A stretch of DNA of 47,377 nt from Methylococcaceae bacterium (GTDB lineage: Bacteria; Pseudomonadota; Gammaproteobacteria; Methylococcales; Methylococcaceae): the NCBI GenBank assembly GCA_902812445.1, contig CADDZF010000006.1, positions 1-47,377 of the forward strand, given 5' to 3'. Under the pieces are notes generated by a model. The model saw only the letters and a program-made list of their open reading frames with translations, searched no databases and was not told the DNA's origin. This document shows, piece by piece, positions 14,390 through 21,672 of this stretch. The position numbers and the translations under genes are program-made. Each line of letters opens with the position of its first letter. The first letter of the stretch is position 1.

Positions 14390-15592
14390 ATGGCCAAAGT
14401 TTTGTGCGTGCTGTACGACGATCCCGTCACTGGTTACCCGAAGACGTACGCCCGCGACACCATTCCCAAGATCGAGCGTTATCCGGACGGACAGACCGCG
14501 CCGACCCCTCAGGCGATCGACTTCAAGCCGGGCGTGCTCTTGGGGAGTGTGCCGGGTGAGTTGGGCTTGCGCAATTTCCTCGAATCGCGCGGCCATCGCC
14601 TCATCGTCACGTCCGACAAGGACGGCCCGGATTCCGTTTTCGAGAAAGAGCTGGCCGATGCGGAGATCGTCATTTCGCAGCCATTCTGGCCGGCCTATCT
14701 GACGGCGGAGCGCATCGCCAAGGCGCCCGAGCTCAAGCTCGCCATTACCGCCGGCATCGGCTCGGATCACGTGGATTTGCAGGCGGCGATCGAGCGCAAG
14801 ATCACCGTGGCGGAAGTCACCTTCTGCAACAGCATTAGCGTGGCCGAGCACGTTGTCATGATGATCCTGGGCCTGGTGCGAAACTACATTCCTTCGTATC
14901 AATGGGTGGTGAAGGGCGGCTGGAACATCGCCGATTGCGTCGCCCGCTCGTACGATGTGGAAGGCATGGAAGTGGGCACGGTGGCGGCCGGACGCATCGG
15001 TCTAGCCGTGCTGCGCCGGCTCAGGCCTTTCGATGTAAAGCTGCACTACACGGATCGCCATCGTCTCTCGGAAAGCGTGGAGAAGGAATTGAATCTGACC
15101 TTTCACCCGAACGTGGAATCAATGGTCAAGGTCTGCGACGTTATCACCATCAACTGTCCGCTCCATCCGGAAACCGAGAACCTGTTCAATGCCTCGCTGA
15201 TCGCCAAGATGAAACGCGGCGCTTACATCATCAACACCGCGCGGGGCAAGATCTGCGACCGGGATGCGATTGTCAGCGCGCTGGAGAGCGGCCAACTGGC
15301 CGGATACGCGGGCGATGTCTGGTTCCCGCAGCCGGCGCCCAAGGGTCACCCCTGGCGCACGATGCCGCATCATGGCATGACGCCGCACATTTCGGGCAGT
15401 TCACTCTCGGCGCAGACTCGTTATGCTGCGGGCACGCGCGAAATCCTTGAGTGCTGGTTTGACGGCAAGCCGATCCGCAACGAATACCTCGTGGTCGATG
15501 GCGGCAAGCTTGCCGGCGTGGGCGCGCATTCGTATAGCCCGGGCAATGCGACTCGAGGCTCCGAGGAAGCGGTGAAGTTCAAAAAGAGCTAG
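14390..15592 (+). CDS. fdh: NAD-dependent formate dehydrogenase
   Basis: This metal-free enzyme oxidises formate to CO2 with reduction of NAD+, the last energy-yielding step of C1 oxidation. The product is 400 residues, the same length as the well-studied Pseudomonas sp. 101 enzyme, and the sequence is strikingly similar to it. Seen are the N-terminal AKVLCVLYDDPVTGYPKTYA, the active-site TAGIGSDHVDL and TFCNSISVAEHVVMMIL (catalytic-site Asn), the NAD fold GTVAAGRIGLAVLRRL with the NAD-selecting Asp in HYTDRH, the Arg of NTARGK, GDVWFPQPAPKGHPW, and the His/Ser of MTPHISGS. All key residues are present. It follows a LysR regulator. It suggests formate use or methylotrophic C1 metabolism; the flanking remnants suggest the cassette was acquired. 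Confidence 0.97.
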   Translation: MAKVLCVLYDDPVTGYPKTYARDTIPKIERYPDGQTAPTPQAIDFKPGVLLGSVPGELGLRNFLESRGHRLIVTSDKDGPDSVFEKELADAEIVISQPFWPAYLTAERIAKAPELKLAITAGIGSDHVDLQAAIERKITVAEVTFCNSISVAEHVVMMILGLVRNYIPSYQWVVKGGWNIADCVARSYDVEGMEVGTVAAGRIGLAVLRRLRPFDVKLHYTDRHRLSESVEKELNLTFHPNVESMVKVCDVITINCPLHPETENLFNASLIAKMKRGAYIINTARGKICDRDAIVSALESGQLAGYAGDVWFPQPAPKGHPWRTMPHHGMTPHISGSSLSAQTRYAAGTREILECWFDGKPIRNEYLVVDGGKLAGVGAHSYSPGNATRGSEEAVKFKKS

Positions 15593-15643
15593 CCATTCGA
15601 CGGCCGTTTGGCGTTGGCTATAAAACCAAGCTCTGACGGCCGT

Positions 15644-16059
15644 CTATCCGGAACACTCCTTCATTGCAGACGCCGAGCCCCGTTTGATTCCATTTCTCAC
15701 TAGGGCATTAACTATCCGCGGCCAAGCGGTGATGGAGCGAACCCGGGCGGAATTCTTTTCCTGCGCCCGCAAGGCTTCCTCCAAGGCCGCGAGACGGTCA
15801 AATACCCGATTGGCGAAAGCTTTTTCCCGAAGGTCATACCGAGGCTCGACGGCATTTGACTCGGGCGCCTAGGTTGGCAACGGCCAGAGACGGCGATTGG
15901 CCAGTAAGCTGAACCGCCGGCTCTTATGCCCGCCGGCGCCATCCAACACCCTAAATAAATGATCCATTTGTCCGGATAGCGGGAAGCCGCTTCCTCAAGA
16001 AACAGGTGCATACAGGCCCCGTTCACAGGGGGCAGGATTATACGGAACTGAAATAATTC
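15644..16059 (-). pseudogene. Decayed IS630-family transposase remnant
   Basis: Minus-strand pieces match the C-terminal half of IS630-type DDE transposases. RIILPPVNGACMHLFLEEAASRYPDKWI is followed, after a frame change, by VLDGAGGHKSRRFSLLANRR with the DGAG-HK catalytic block. After a stop, APESNAVEPRYDLREKAFANRVFDRLAALEEAL then runs to TAG 15644-15646. The sequence around PPYSPELNPVEH is corrupted, as are the frames. It cannot be functional. Its first frame happens to run on from the ParB-like remnant upstream, giving a misleading 232-codon open frame across 15712-16410. Confidence 0.7.
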
Positions 16060-16204
16060 CCGGACAGGCGTAAGTTTAAGATCTCTAGTTGACCGGGGAG
16101 TGATCAGGATGGGTTCGACTCGCACCGTTTCCCAGGGGCTGTCCGCCGAGCACCTGGCTGCGGCGGCACGCCGTGAACCGAACTTTCGGCTCGGCGGCGT
16201 TGCC

Positions 16205-16410
16205 ACAGGCACCTTGTGCCGGCCCAGCAACCAAACGTCCCCTGGGTGGGAGATTGGATGCTCGGCGACTTCCGGTACCGCATCCTCATTGGTCAACCCG
16301 CGGAAGCCGAACTCAGCGATGACGGATGCCATCTGTTCGACGGCATGATCGTTCTTGCGTGGGTTTCTGGCGTAGTCGATCAGACGATTAATAGGCCAAT
16401 GCGGCCTCAC
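16205..16410 (-). pseudogene. ParB-domain DNA methyltransferase remnant with internal deletion
   Basis: The minus strand encodes PINRLIDYARNPRKNDHAVEQM-ASVIAEFGFR, the start of a ParB-like nuclease domain as found in phage and plasmid ParB-methylase proteins. It is joined directly to NEDAVPEVAEHPISHPGDVW-LLGRHKV, which in those proteins lies well over 100 residues later, just before the methylase domain. The middle is missing, and the methylase part beyond GRHKV is unrecognisable. This looks like a prophage- or plasmid-derived fragment shortened by deletion. No complete reading frame remains. Confidence 0.55.
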
Positions 16411-16497
16411 TCAACTCAACCGGTCTCCGGGAAATCCGGGACCATTCAACCGCTCTCGTACGGGAAGTCCTTTTTCACCCAGCAGCCATTCACCTAA

Positions 16498-16920
16498 TTA
16501 AAAGGGCTTCACGCTGGCCAGAAGAATGATCGCAATCAGAAGTAACAATGGGATTTCGTTCATCCATCGATAATAAACGTCGGAATGGATATTTCGGTCA
16601 TGTTTGAAGTCAAGCAGCCACTTGGCGCAGAGCGCGTGATAGCCCACCAAGATAACGATCAGGAAAAGCTTGATACGCAGCCAACCGCTCGCTCGATAGA
16701 TATTCCACGCGTAGTCGGCCAGCATCCATAAGCCGAACAGCAGGGTGAGCACCATCGCCGGCGTCATGATACCGAAATATAGCTTGCGCTCCATGATCTT
16801 GAACCGCTCGATGCTGACAAGGTCTTCACTCATGGCGTGGTAAACAAACAGCCGTGGTAGGTAGAAAAGCCCGGCGAACCAAGTCACCATAAAGATAAGG
16901 TGGAATGCTTTCAGCCACAT
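16498..16920 (-). CDS. hemJ: Protoporphyrinogen IX oxidase HemJ
   Basis: HemJ is the oxygen- and heme-dependent membrane enzyme that oxidises protoporphyrinogen IX to protoporphyrin IX in heme synthesis. The product is 140 residues with four to five membrane helices, the usual size. The N-terminus WLKAFHLIFMVTWFAGLFYLPRLFVYHA carries the conserved His (His7) proposed as a heme ligand, and GWLRIKLFLI carries the conserved Lys (Lys84). The start codon overlaps the stop of the upstream thioredoxin-like gene (TAATG), so the two are translationally coupled. This links heme synthesis with a membrane-bound thiol protein. Identification is secure by motif; activity is inferred. Confidence 0.93.
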   Translation of the reverse strand: MWLKAFHLIFMVTWFAGLFYLPRLFVYHAMSEDLVSIERFKIMERKLYFGIMTPAMVLTLLFGLWMLADYAWNIYRASGWLRIKLFLIVILVGYHALCAKWLLDFKHDRNIHSDVYYRWMNEIPLLLLIAIILLASVKPF

Positions 16921-17507
16921 TACGTCTGTTTCTCATCCAACATTCGCTCGATGGTCGCTCTCATCTGCGGTCCGTCGAGCAAGCCGGACTGGTGGATGGA
17001 AAGGGTGCCGTCCGGCGCGAATAGAAAAGTGTTAGGGACCCATTGAACATCGGCAAACGCTTTTGCCAGTTCGGCAACCGGGTCTAGCGCGACGGGGTAA
17101 GGCAAATTCTTCAGGCGCGCCATAGCTAGAACGTGGTTGGGCGGATCGTAGTACATGGCTATGGCGATCACTTTCAAACCCTTGCTCGCATAGTCGTGAT
17201 AGAGATGGGTCAATAGCGGGATCTCTTCAATACAACTTCGGCAGTCGCTGGCCCAGAAGGTCACCAGCACAGGATGGCCGCGCCATTGCTGCAACGCAAG
17301 TTTTTCCCCGGTGATGGTGTTAAACGTCATATTGGGCGCTTGGCTGAATCGAGAGCCAGTCAGCTTTATCGCGCCAACGACCAAGACAGCCAGAATGGTC
17401 ATCGCGATCATCAACTGGCCGAATCTTTTCATCTCAGGATAGCGTTTCATCGCGGTGGGGTCGCAGGCGTAATGATTGCGGACTCTATGGTTGGAAAAAG
17501 CTTTCAC
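16920..17507 (-). CDS. TlpA/ResA-like membrane-anchored thioredoxin
   Basis: The product is up to 195 residues with one N-terminal membrane helix followed by a periplasmic thioredoxin fold. The active site is WASDCRSCIEE (C-x-x-C), and the cis-proline region is WVPNTFLFAPDG. Such proteins reduce periplasmic disulfides, for instance in cytochrome c maturation or thiol protection. The longest frame starts at GTG 17507. ATG 17450 (MKRYPEM) or ATG 17432 (MKRFGQL) gives a more natural signal-anchor and is preferred. The stop overlaps the hemJ start. The non-standard RS pair within the CxxC does not identify a specific partner. Confidence 0.88.
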   Translation of the reverse strand: MKAFSNHRVRNHYACDPTAMKRYPEMKRFGQLMIAMTILAVLVVGAIKLTGSRFSQAPNMTFNTITGEKLALQQWRGHPVLVTFWASDCRSCIEEIPLLTHLYHDYASKGLKVIAIAMYYDPPNHVLAMARLKNLPYPVALDPVAELAKAFADVQWVPNTFLFAPDGTLSIHQSGLLDGPQMRATIERMLDEKQT

Positions 17508-17579
17508 ATGACTTCGATGGCGCGAATGCTTGCCGTAGACTCAGCGTTCCTTGAGCGAACTAGAGCAGGATGAAGGAAT

Positions 17580-18014
17580 ATGAAGAAATATTCTCTGTTG
17601 GGGCTGGTGATTCTGTTGATCGGCCTCATTCTATTACAGAATGAGGCGATATTGCCGTTCGTAAGGCGGATTGTTGACACCGAGGTGCTCAGGGGCAATC
17701 CAGAGGAAGGCGGTCAGGCGACCGCCATTAATAGTGAGAAGACCGCCCAGGCATTCATTCACTGTAACCAATATATAAGACAACAATTCAGCGACGCTAC
17801 CTCCATCGAGTTTCCAGAACATGCCTCAAAAGCCTGGGATATCGGGTTCGAGCGCTATGTCGTCCAAGCTTATGTCGATATCGGGGATGCATCGGGAGAA
17901 CGCAGGCGGAAAACTTATGTTTGTAGGATTCACTATACCGGCGGCACCGCGCGCCCGTACGATGACTGGAGCGTAGCCGGCATCGAGTTCTCCCATGAGG
18001 ATGCCTCCCGCTGA
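17580..18014 (+). CDS. Conserved-looking hypothetical protein with N-terminal membrane anchor
   Basis: The 144-residue protein starts MKKYSLLGLVILLIGLILLQ, a clear uncleaved membrane anchor or signal peptide. A soluble domain of mixed charge follows that I do not recognise. The downstream part has alternating hydrophobic strands (RYVVQAYVDIGD, RKTYVCRIHYTGG, DWSVAGIEF), compatible with a small beta-rich extracytoplasmic domain. Its stop abuts that of the convergent Tim44-domain gene with no gap. It is divergent from the TlpA-hemJ pair, with about 130 bp between the preferred starts. ATG 17580 is preceded by GAAGGA, a good ribosome site. No function is assigned. Confidence 0.75.
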   Translation: MKKYSLLGLVILLIGLILLQNEAILPFVRRIVDTEVLRGNPEEGGQATAINSEKTAQAFIHCNQYIRQQFSDATSIEFPEHASKAWDIGFERYVVQAYVDIGDASGERRRKTYVCRIHYTGGTARPYDDWSVAGIEFSHEDASR

Positions 18015-18995
18015 TTAGTCCTCCATCTGCTGAATGCCGTCGAGAAACCAGGTCGGCTGTTTGCTGGATTTAGGGCGAACGAAATGCCAGATTTCGCGCA
18101 CTTGCGCGGGGCGTTCAGCCGCTTCTTGCCGCATAATGACATCGAACAGAACGCTGGCTTCCAATTCGGAGCCGGTTTCCTTGACCTGCAGTAACTCTGC
18201 TTCAACCTTCAACAGGTCGGTCGTGTTTTCGGCCTTTCGTTCACGCAGTTGATCTTGCAGCTCCGCGAATACCTTATCGGTGGTCAGGCCCCGAATGTCG
18301 GCGAGATCGCCTCGATCCCAGGCGGACTGAAGTAGCGCATACGCTGCCTTGGCACCTTGCAGAAAGGTCGCTTTGTCAAAGCCCGCGGGACTGGGCACGC
18401 TGCCTGTCTCCCGGCCAGTCGCAAGCTCCGGGACCGGCATCGTTTTGGCGTCCTTGTTGAATAATACGTCGGTATTGAAACCGGCCTGCTTGACCGACTG
18501 GTCAGGTTCGGCCCGGCGCGCATAAGCTGGACTGTCACCCTCGGCATCCGCGTGGCCTCCCAGCGGATCGTAACTGCCGCTTGCGGTCGTCTGTCCGCTG
18601 ATTCTTGAAGCCTTACGCGCGATGAACATTTTATACAGCATAAAGGCAATCAGCCCGAAAATAAGAATATCGAGAAAATTGATGTGCTCGAAAGCTCCGC
18701 CGAACAGCATCGCACCCAGCAGGCCGCCCAGCGCCAAACCGCCCAGCATGCCCATGAGACCGCCGCGTCTTGCCAGAGAATCGCGTACCGATTGATTTTG
18801 CTGCTGGGCGCCGCTCGGTTGGCTCGGCGGCAGCGGATTGGCATTGTTGGGACGCTTATACGGCATGCTGTAAGATGGCTTGCTGCCGAACGATTTGCCG
18901 CCACCCATACGCGCAGCCTCAGCGTCCCCGATCCCCGCGAACGAGAAGATGCATGCGAAGAATAGGGCAAATAAAAATCCGCTTGATTTTGTCAT
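18015..18995 (-). CDS. Tim44-like domain membrane protein
   Basis: The 326-residue protein has a signal peptide (about 1-27, ending DAEAA). A low-complexity Ser/Pro/Gln/Asn region follows at about 28-70. A Gly/Leu-rich membrane segment (GGLMGMLGGLALGGLLGAMLFGG) and a second helix (FLDILIFGLIAFMLYKMFIA) come next. The C-terminal Tim44-like domain, about 205-325, contains AAYALLQSAWDRGDLADIRGLTTDKVF and REIWHFVRP. Related bacterial proteins are common in proteobacteria. The fold resembles the mitochondrial import motor subunit, but the bacterial role is not established. The gene is convergent with the hypothetical gene at 17580. Confidence 0.9.
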   Translation of the reverse strand: MTKSSGFLFALFFACIFSFAGIGDAEAARMGGGKSFGSKPSYSMPYKRPNNANPLPPSQPSGAQQQNQSVRDSLARRGGLMGMLGGLALGGLLGAMLFGGAFEHINFLDILIFGLIAFMLYKMFIARKASRISGQTTASGSYDPLGGHADAEGDSPAYARRAEPDQSVKQAGFNTDVLFNKDAKTMPVPELATGRETGSVPSPAGFDKATFLQGAKAAYALLQSAWDRGDLADIRGLTTDKVFAELQDQLRERKAENTTDLLKVEAELLQVKETGSELEASVLFDVIMRQEAAERPAQVREIWHFVRPKSSKQPTWFLDGIQQMED

Positions 18996-19465
18996 AAGTT
19001 TGTCTATCTAGAAATTGAAGTGATGAATATCTGATATATGGTACCAGAAACGGGAAAATCAACTGCGGATTCCGTTGAGAGTATGGAACGCTCCGGATTT
19101 GTAGCACGTGATGGGGCATGATGCTCACGGACAAGGGTCCAACAGGTCAGATCAGCCGCCGCGTCAGTTCCTTTCGTGGCGGCCTTGCCAAGGAAAAACC
19201 GCACAACTTGTCGCCAATACGTCCCCCGGGTAGCGTAGCCGTAAGCAGATGTGGCACCGTAAAATTAGCGCGTTTAGCCTGCTGGCGACAAAATGGTCAA
19301 AGGCCCGGAAAGCCGCCTTGGCCGGATCAAGGACAGGCGCTTGGCTAAATCACCGAGCCCGTAACTCCCGTCGCATGGAAAGAACCAGCAAGCAGCCCAG
19401 ATGAAGATCGAGATTGCTCTGGCCGGCAGCCGCATGCTGCCCGCCTCGGAAAGTATCTTTGTTAG
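18996..19465. other. Intergenic region upstream of the broken cytochrome gene
   Basis: Short open frames occur on both strands, but none shows recognisable motifs. I see no tRNA, repeat array or convincing terminator. The right part presumably held the start of the cytochrome whose remnant begins at 19466. Confidence 0.35.
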
Positions 19466-19663
19466 GATCCTGGCCAGAAACTCACGCAGACCAAGAATTG
19501 CATGGGCTGTCATGCAATCGACAAGCAACTCGTCGGTCCTGCCTACGAGTTTCCGGGGGATATGCCGATGCTGGCGCGGCCGATGAGCAGCGCCGAGGTC
19601 CACCAGCGGGTCGCTCGCATTCTCGAGCGGCGAAGCAGCGGAGGAGGAACTGAATGGCCGTAG
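19466..19663 (+). pseudogene. Truncated c-type cytochrome (c551/c5-like) remnant
   Basis: The frame after TAG 19463-19465 reads KLTQTKNCMGCHAIDKQLVGPAY, the heme-binding block (CMGCH) and following helix of a small electron-transfer cytochrome c. It then jumps to PGDMPMLARPMSSAEVHQRVARILERR, which resembles the Met-ligand and C-terminal helix region with about 40 residues missing between. No start or signal peptide is present in frame. It overlaps the nirK start by a few bases. It looks like the decayed remains of a cytochrome that once preceded nirK, possibly its electron donor. Confidence 0.6.
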
Positions 19664-21237
19664 CCGTCCGCCCTTGGGCCATGCCAGCGCTCTTGCTCGC
19701 GATGTTGACTGCCTGCAACCGCCCAGAAAATGCGGTCTCGGCGAGGCAGGATAGCGCCGCGCACGCGGATCCTTACGACATGCGCCGCATGGATTTCAAG
19801 CCGCCCAAGGCGTTGGTGACCTCTGAGCGTCATGCCGGGCCGTTCGCCGCCGGCAACGCGATCAGCATGGATGCTTACGTCAAGCCGCTGTCGGCAGAGC
19901 CGGTGAAGGAGGTAAGGCTCGACACCACCCACAAGATCATCGAAATCGCGCCCGGCGTGAAGTTCAGTGCCTGGACCTTCGGCGACACGGTACCCGGCCC
20001 GGTGGTGCGCGCGAAAGCGGGAGACCGCATCAAGTTCACCATGAGCAACCGTTCGGACGAGGCGGTGCCTGGAGTGCGGATCACGGCGCCGCCGATGATG
20101 CATTCGATGGATTTCCACGCGGCCATGGTATCGCCGCAGGACAAGTACCGCTCGCTCGCGCCGGGGCAGACTATCGCGTTCGAGTTTACCGCCAACTACC
20201 CCGGCGTGTACATGTACCACTGCGGCACGCCGATGGTGCTGGAGCATATCGCTTCCGGCATGTACGGGATGATAATCGTCGAGCCCCGCGGCGGCTACCC
20301 GACCAAAGTCGATCGTGAGTATGCCATCATTCAAAGCGAGTTTTACACCAAACTCGATCCACAGAAGCGCCAGGTGGATGGCGCACCGCTGTACGTGCTC
20401 GACGGCGATCGCGTGAGGGCAAAGGCGCCGACATACACGGTGTTCAATGGGCGCCACAATGGCTTCGTTGACCAGCCGTTGCCAGCCAAGACGGGCGAGC
20501 GGGTGCGGCTGTTCGTGCTGAACGTGGGGCCGTCCAACACGTCGAGCTTCCACGTCGTTGGCACCATCTTCGACAAAGTATGGATCGAAGGCAACCCGGA
20601 CAACCCGTTCAGGGGCATGCAGACGGTGCTTCTTGGCTCGTCGAACTCTGCGATCGTGGAGTTCATGATCCCCGAAGAAGGCAATTACGTGATGGTTGAC
20701 CACCATTTCGCCAATGCCTCACAGGGCGCCATCGGCGTGATCGCGGCCGGCGCTCCTGCTGGCGGCCTCGAGCACCACAACATACCCGCGACCCAGGCGC
20801 CCACTGATCCGGTGGCCGTGAAGGGCAAGCTCGACTTCGAATCCAAGTGTCTCGCCTGCCACTCCATTGCTGGCGGCGACAGGCTTGGACCAGACCTCTA
20901 CGGAGTCACCAAACGGCGCGACGATGCCTGGCTCACTCGCTGGATGAAGACACCCGAGCAGATGCTGCAGACCGGCCCGGAGGCTGAGGCGATGCTCGAG
21001 AAATGGAAGGTGTCTATGCCCAACCAGAACCTTTCCAACGAGGAGATCCGACAGTACATCGCCTACTTCAAATGGGCCGATCAGAACCTCCGTCCGCAAG
21101 GCACGATGCAGCCCCAGCCGGCCGCACCGGGCACCGCCTTGCCCCCTTCGCAGACGAAGTCGGCCACCCCCATGCCGGCTCAGCCTGCGCCGCCGAAATC
21201 GCCGACCACCCGCGCCCGCCACGGAGGACCTTCGTGA
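19654..21237 (+). CDS. nirK: Copper nitrite reductase fused to a C-terminal cytochrome c (lipoprotein)
   Basis: NirK reduces nitrite to nitric oxide in the periplasm. The 527-residue product has a lipoprotein signal (lipobox LTAC, Cys21) and two cupredoxin domains (about 80-215 and 220-370). Type 1 copper ligands are His150, Cys190, His198 and Met203. Type 2 ligands are His155, His189 and a His of VDHH (350/351). Catalytic Asp153 (MDFH) and His300 (SSFH) are present. A cytochrome c domain follows (CLACH, residues 399-403), then a Pro/Ala/Gln-rich tail. Heme-tethered NirK is known from some betaproteobacteria such as Ralstonia pickettii; the tether supplies electrons directly. Start ATG 19654 follows GGAGGAAC. 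No nor or nos genes are in the window, so full denitrification cannot be claimed. Confidence 0.93.
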   Translation: MAVAVRPWAMPALLLAMLTACNRPENAVSARQDSAAHADPYDMRRMDFKPPKALVTSERHAGPFAAGNAISMDAYVKPLSAEPVKEVRLDTTHKIIEIAPGVKFSAWTFGDTVPGPVVRAKAGDRIKFTMSNRSDEAVPGVRITAPPMMHSMDFHAAMVSPQDKYRSLAPGQTIAFEFTANYPGVYMYHCGTPMVLEHIASGMYGMIIVEPRGGYPTKVDREYAIIQSEFYTKLDPQKRQVDGAPLYVLDGDRVRAKAPTYTVFNGRHNGFVDQPLPAKTGERVRLFVLNVGPSNTSSFHVVGTIFDKVWIEGNPDNPFRGMQTVLLGSSNSAIVEFMIPEEGNYVMVDHHFANASQGAIGVIAAGAPAGGLEHHNIPATQAPTDPVAVKGKLDFESKCLACHSIAGGDRLGPDLYGVTKRRDDAWLTRWMKTPEQMLQTGPEAEAMLEKWKVSMPNQNLSNEEIRQYIAYFKWADQNLRPQGTMQPQPAAPGTALPPSQTKSATPMPAQPAPPKSPTTRARHGGPS

Positions 21238-21600
21238 TCGCGGTAGCGCGGGCGCTCAAGTGGTATCGCTTGCCATCACGCTGAGACGCTCCTGCAGCGA
21301 CCTGCCCAACGAGTGCGCTCGCTCGATTATCTAGCGGTTAGCACCGCTCGTATCCGTTGCAGATATCGCGATTCGAGACGATGTCCATCGATCGTTCTCC
21401 ACGTCATAGTAGCCAGTGAACCCGCGGACCGTTTCGAACAAGCATCAATTCTTGTTCTGGGTGGCCATAGGTGTCCAGGCAATAAAAGGGGAACTTGGGC
21501 AGGTTTGATCCCGTTAACCGTCCGTGGGCGCGCCCGGCAGCGCCATTACCGGCGACGTGGCACGCTGTGCCCACCGTCGCTGCGACTGGGTACTAAATTA
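21238..21600. other. Intergenic region between nirK and the multicopper oxidase gene
   Basis: A 113-codon open frame (21313-21654) shows no recognisable motif, and its end crosses the Fur-type operator and promoter, so it is probably not a gene. I see no strong terminator after nirK. Confidence 0.4.
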
Positions 21601-21604
21601 AATC

Positions 21605-21633
21605 TTGTTCCAGTAAGTGATAATTATTATCAT
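21605..21633 (+). promoter_or_regulatory. Sigma-70 promoter candidate overlapping the Fur-type operator
   Basis: TTGTTC at 21605-21610 is separated by 17 bases from TATCAT at 21628-21633. It faces the multicopper oxidase gene at 21673. The -10 element is covered by the palindrome at 21618-21632, the classic geometry for repression. Confidence 0.5.
21618..21632. promoter_or_regulatory. Fur box, perfect 7-1-7 palindrome
   Basis: TGATAAT-T-ATTATCA is a perfect 7-1-7 inverted repeat, identical to the core TGATAATnATTATCA recognised by the ferric uptake regulator. It lies 41 bases before the start of a ceruloplasmin-like multicopper oxidase and over its predicted -10 box, so iron-dependent repression of that gene is expected. 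Confidence 0.75.
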
Positions 21634-21672
21634 CTTTCCATCTTGTACTCTTGAGGTGGGCGGATAAGCCTT

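Noticed and set aside
15596-15650. Two copies of GACGGCCGT after fdh as a terminator or transposon end
   Set aside because: They are direct repeats of a short palindrome with no T-run and no matching target duplication, so no function can be supported.
15712-16410. 232-codon minus-strand open frame that looks like one gene
   Set aside because: Its two halves match unrelated families (ParB-methylase start and IS630 transposase) and both are damaged, so the frame is a chance fusion of remnants.
19543-20706. 387-codon minus-strand open frame
   Set aside because: It is entirely antisense to the well-supported nirK gene, and its His/Arg-rich composition is typical of a shadow frame in GC-rich DNA.
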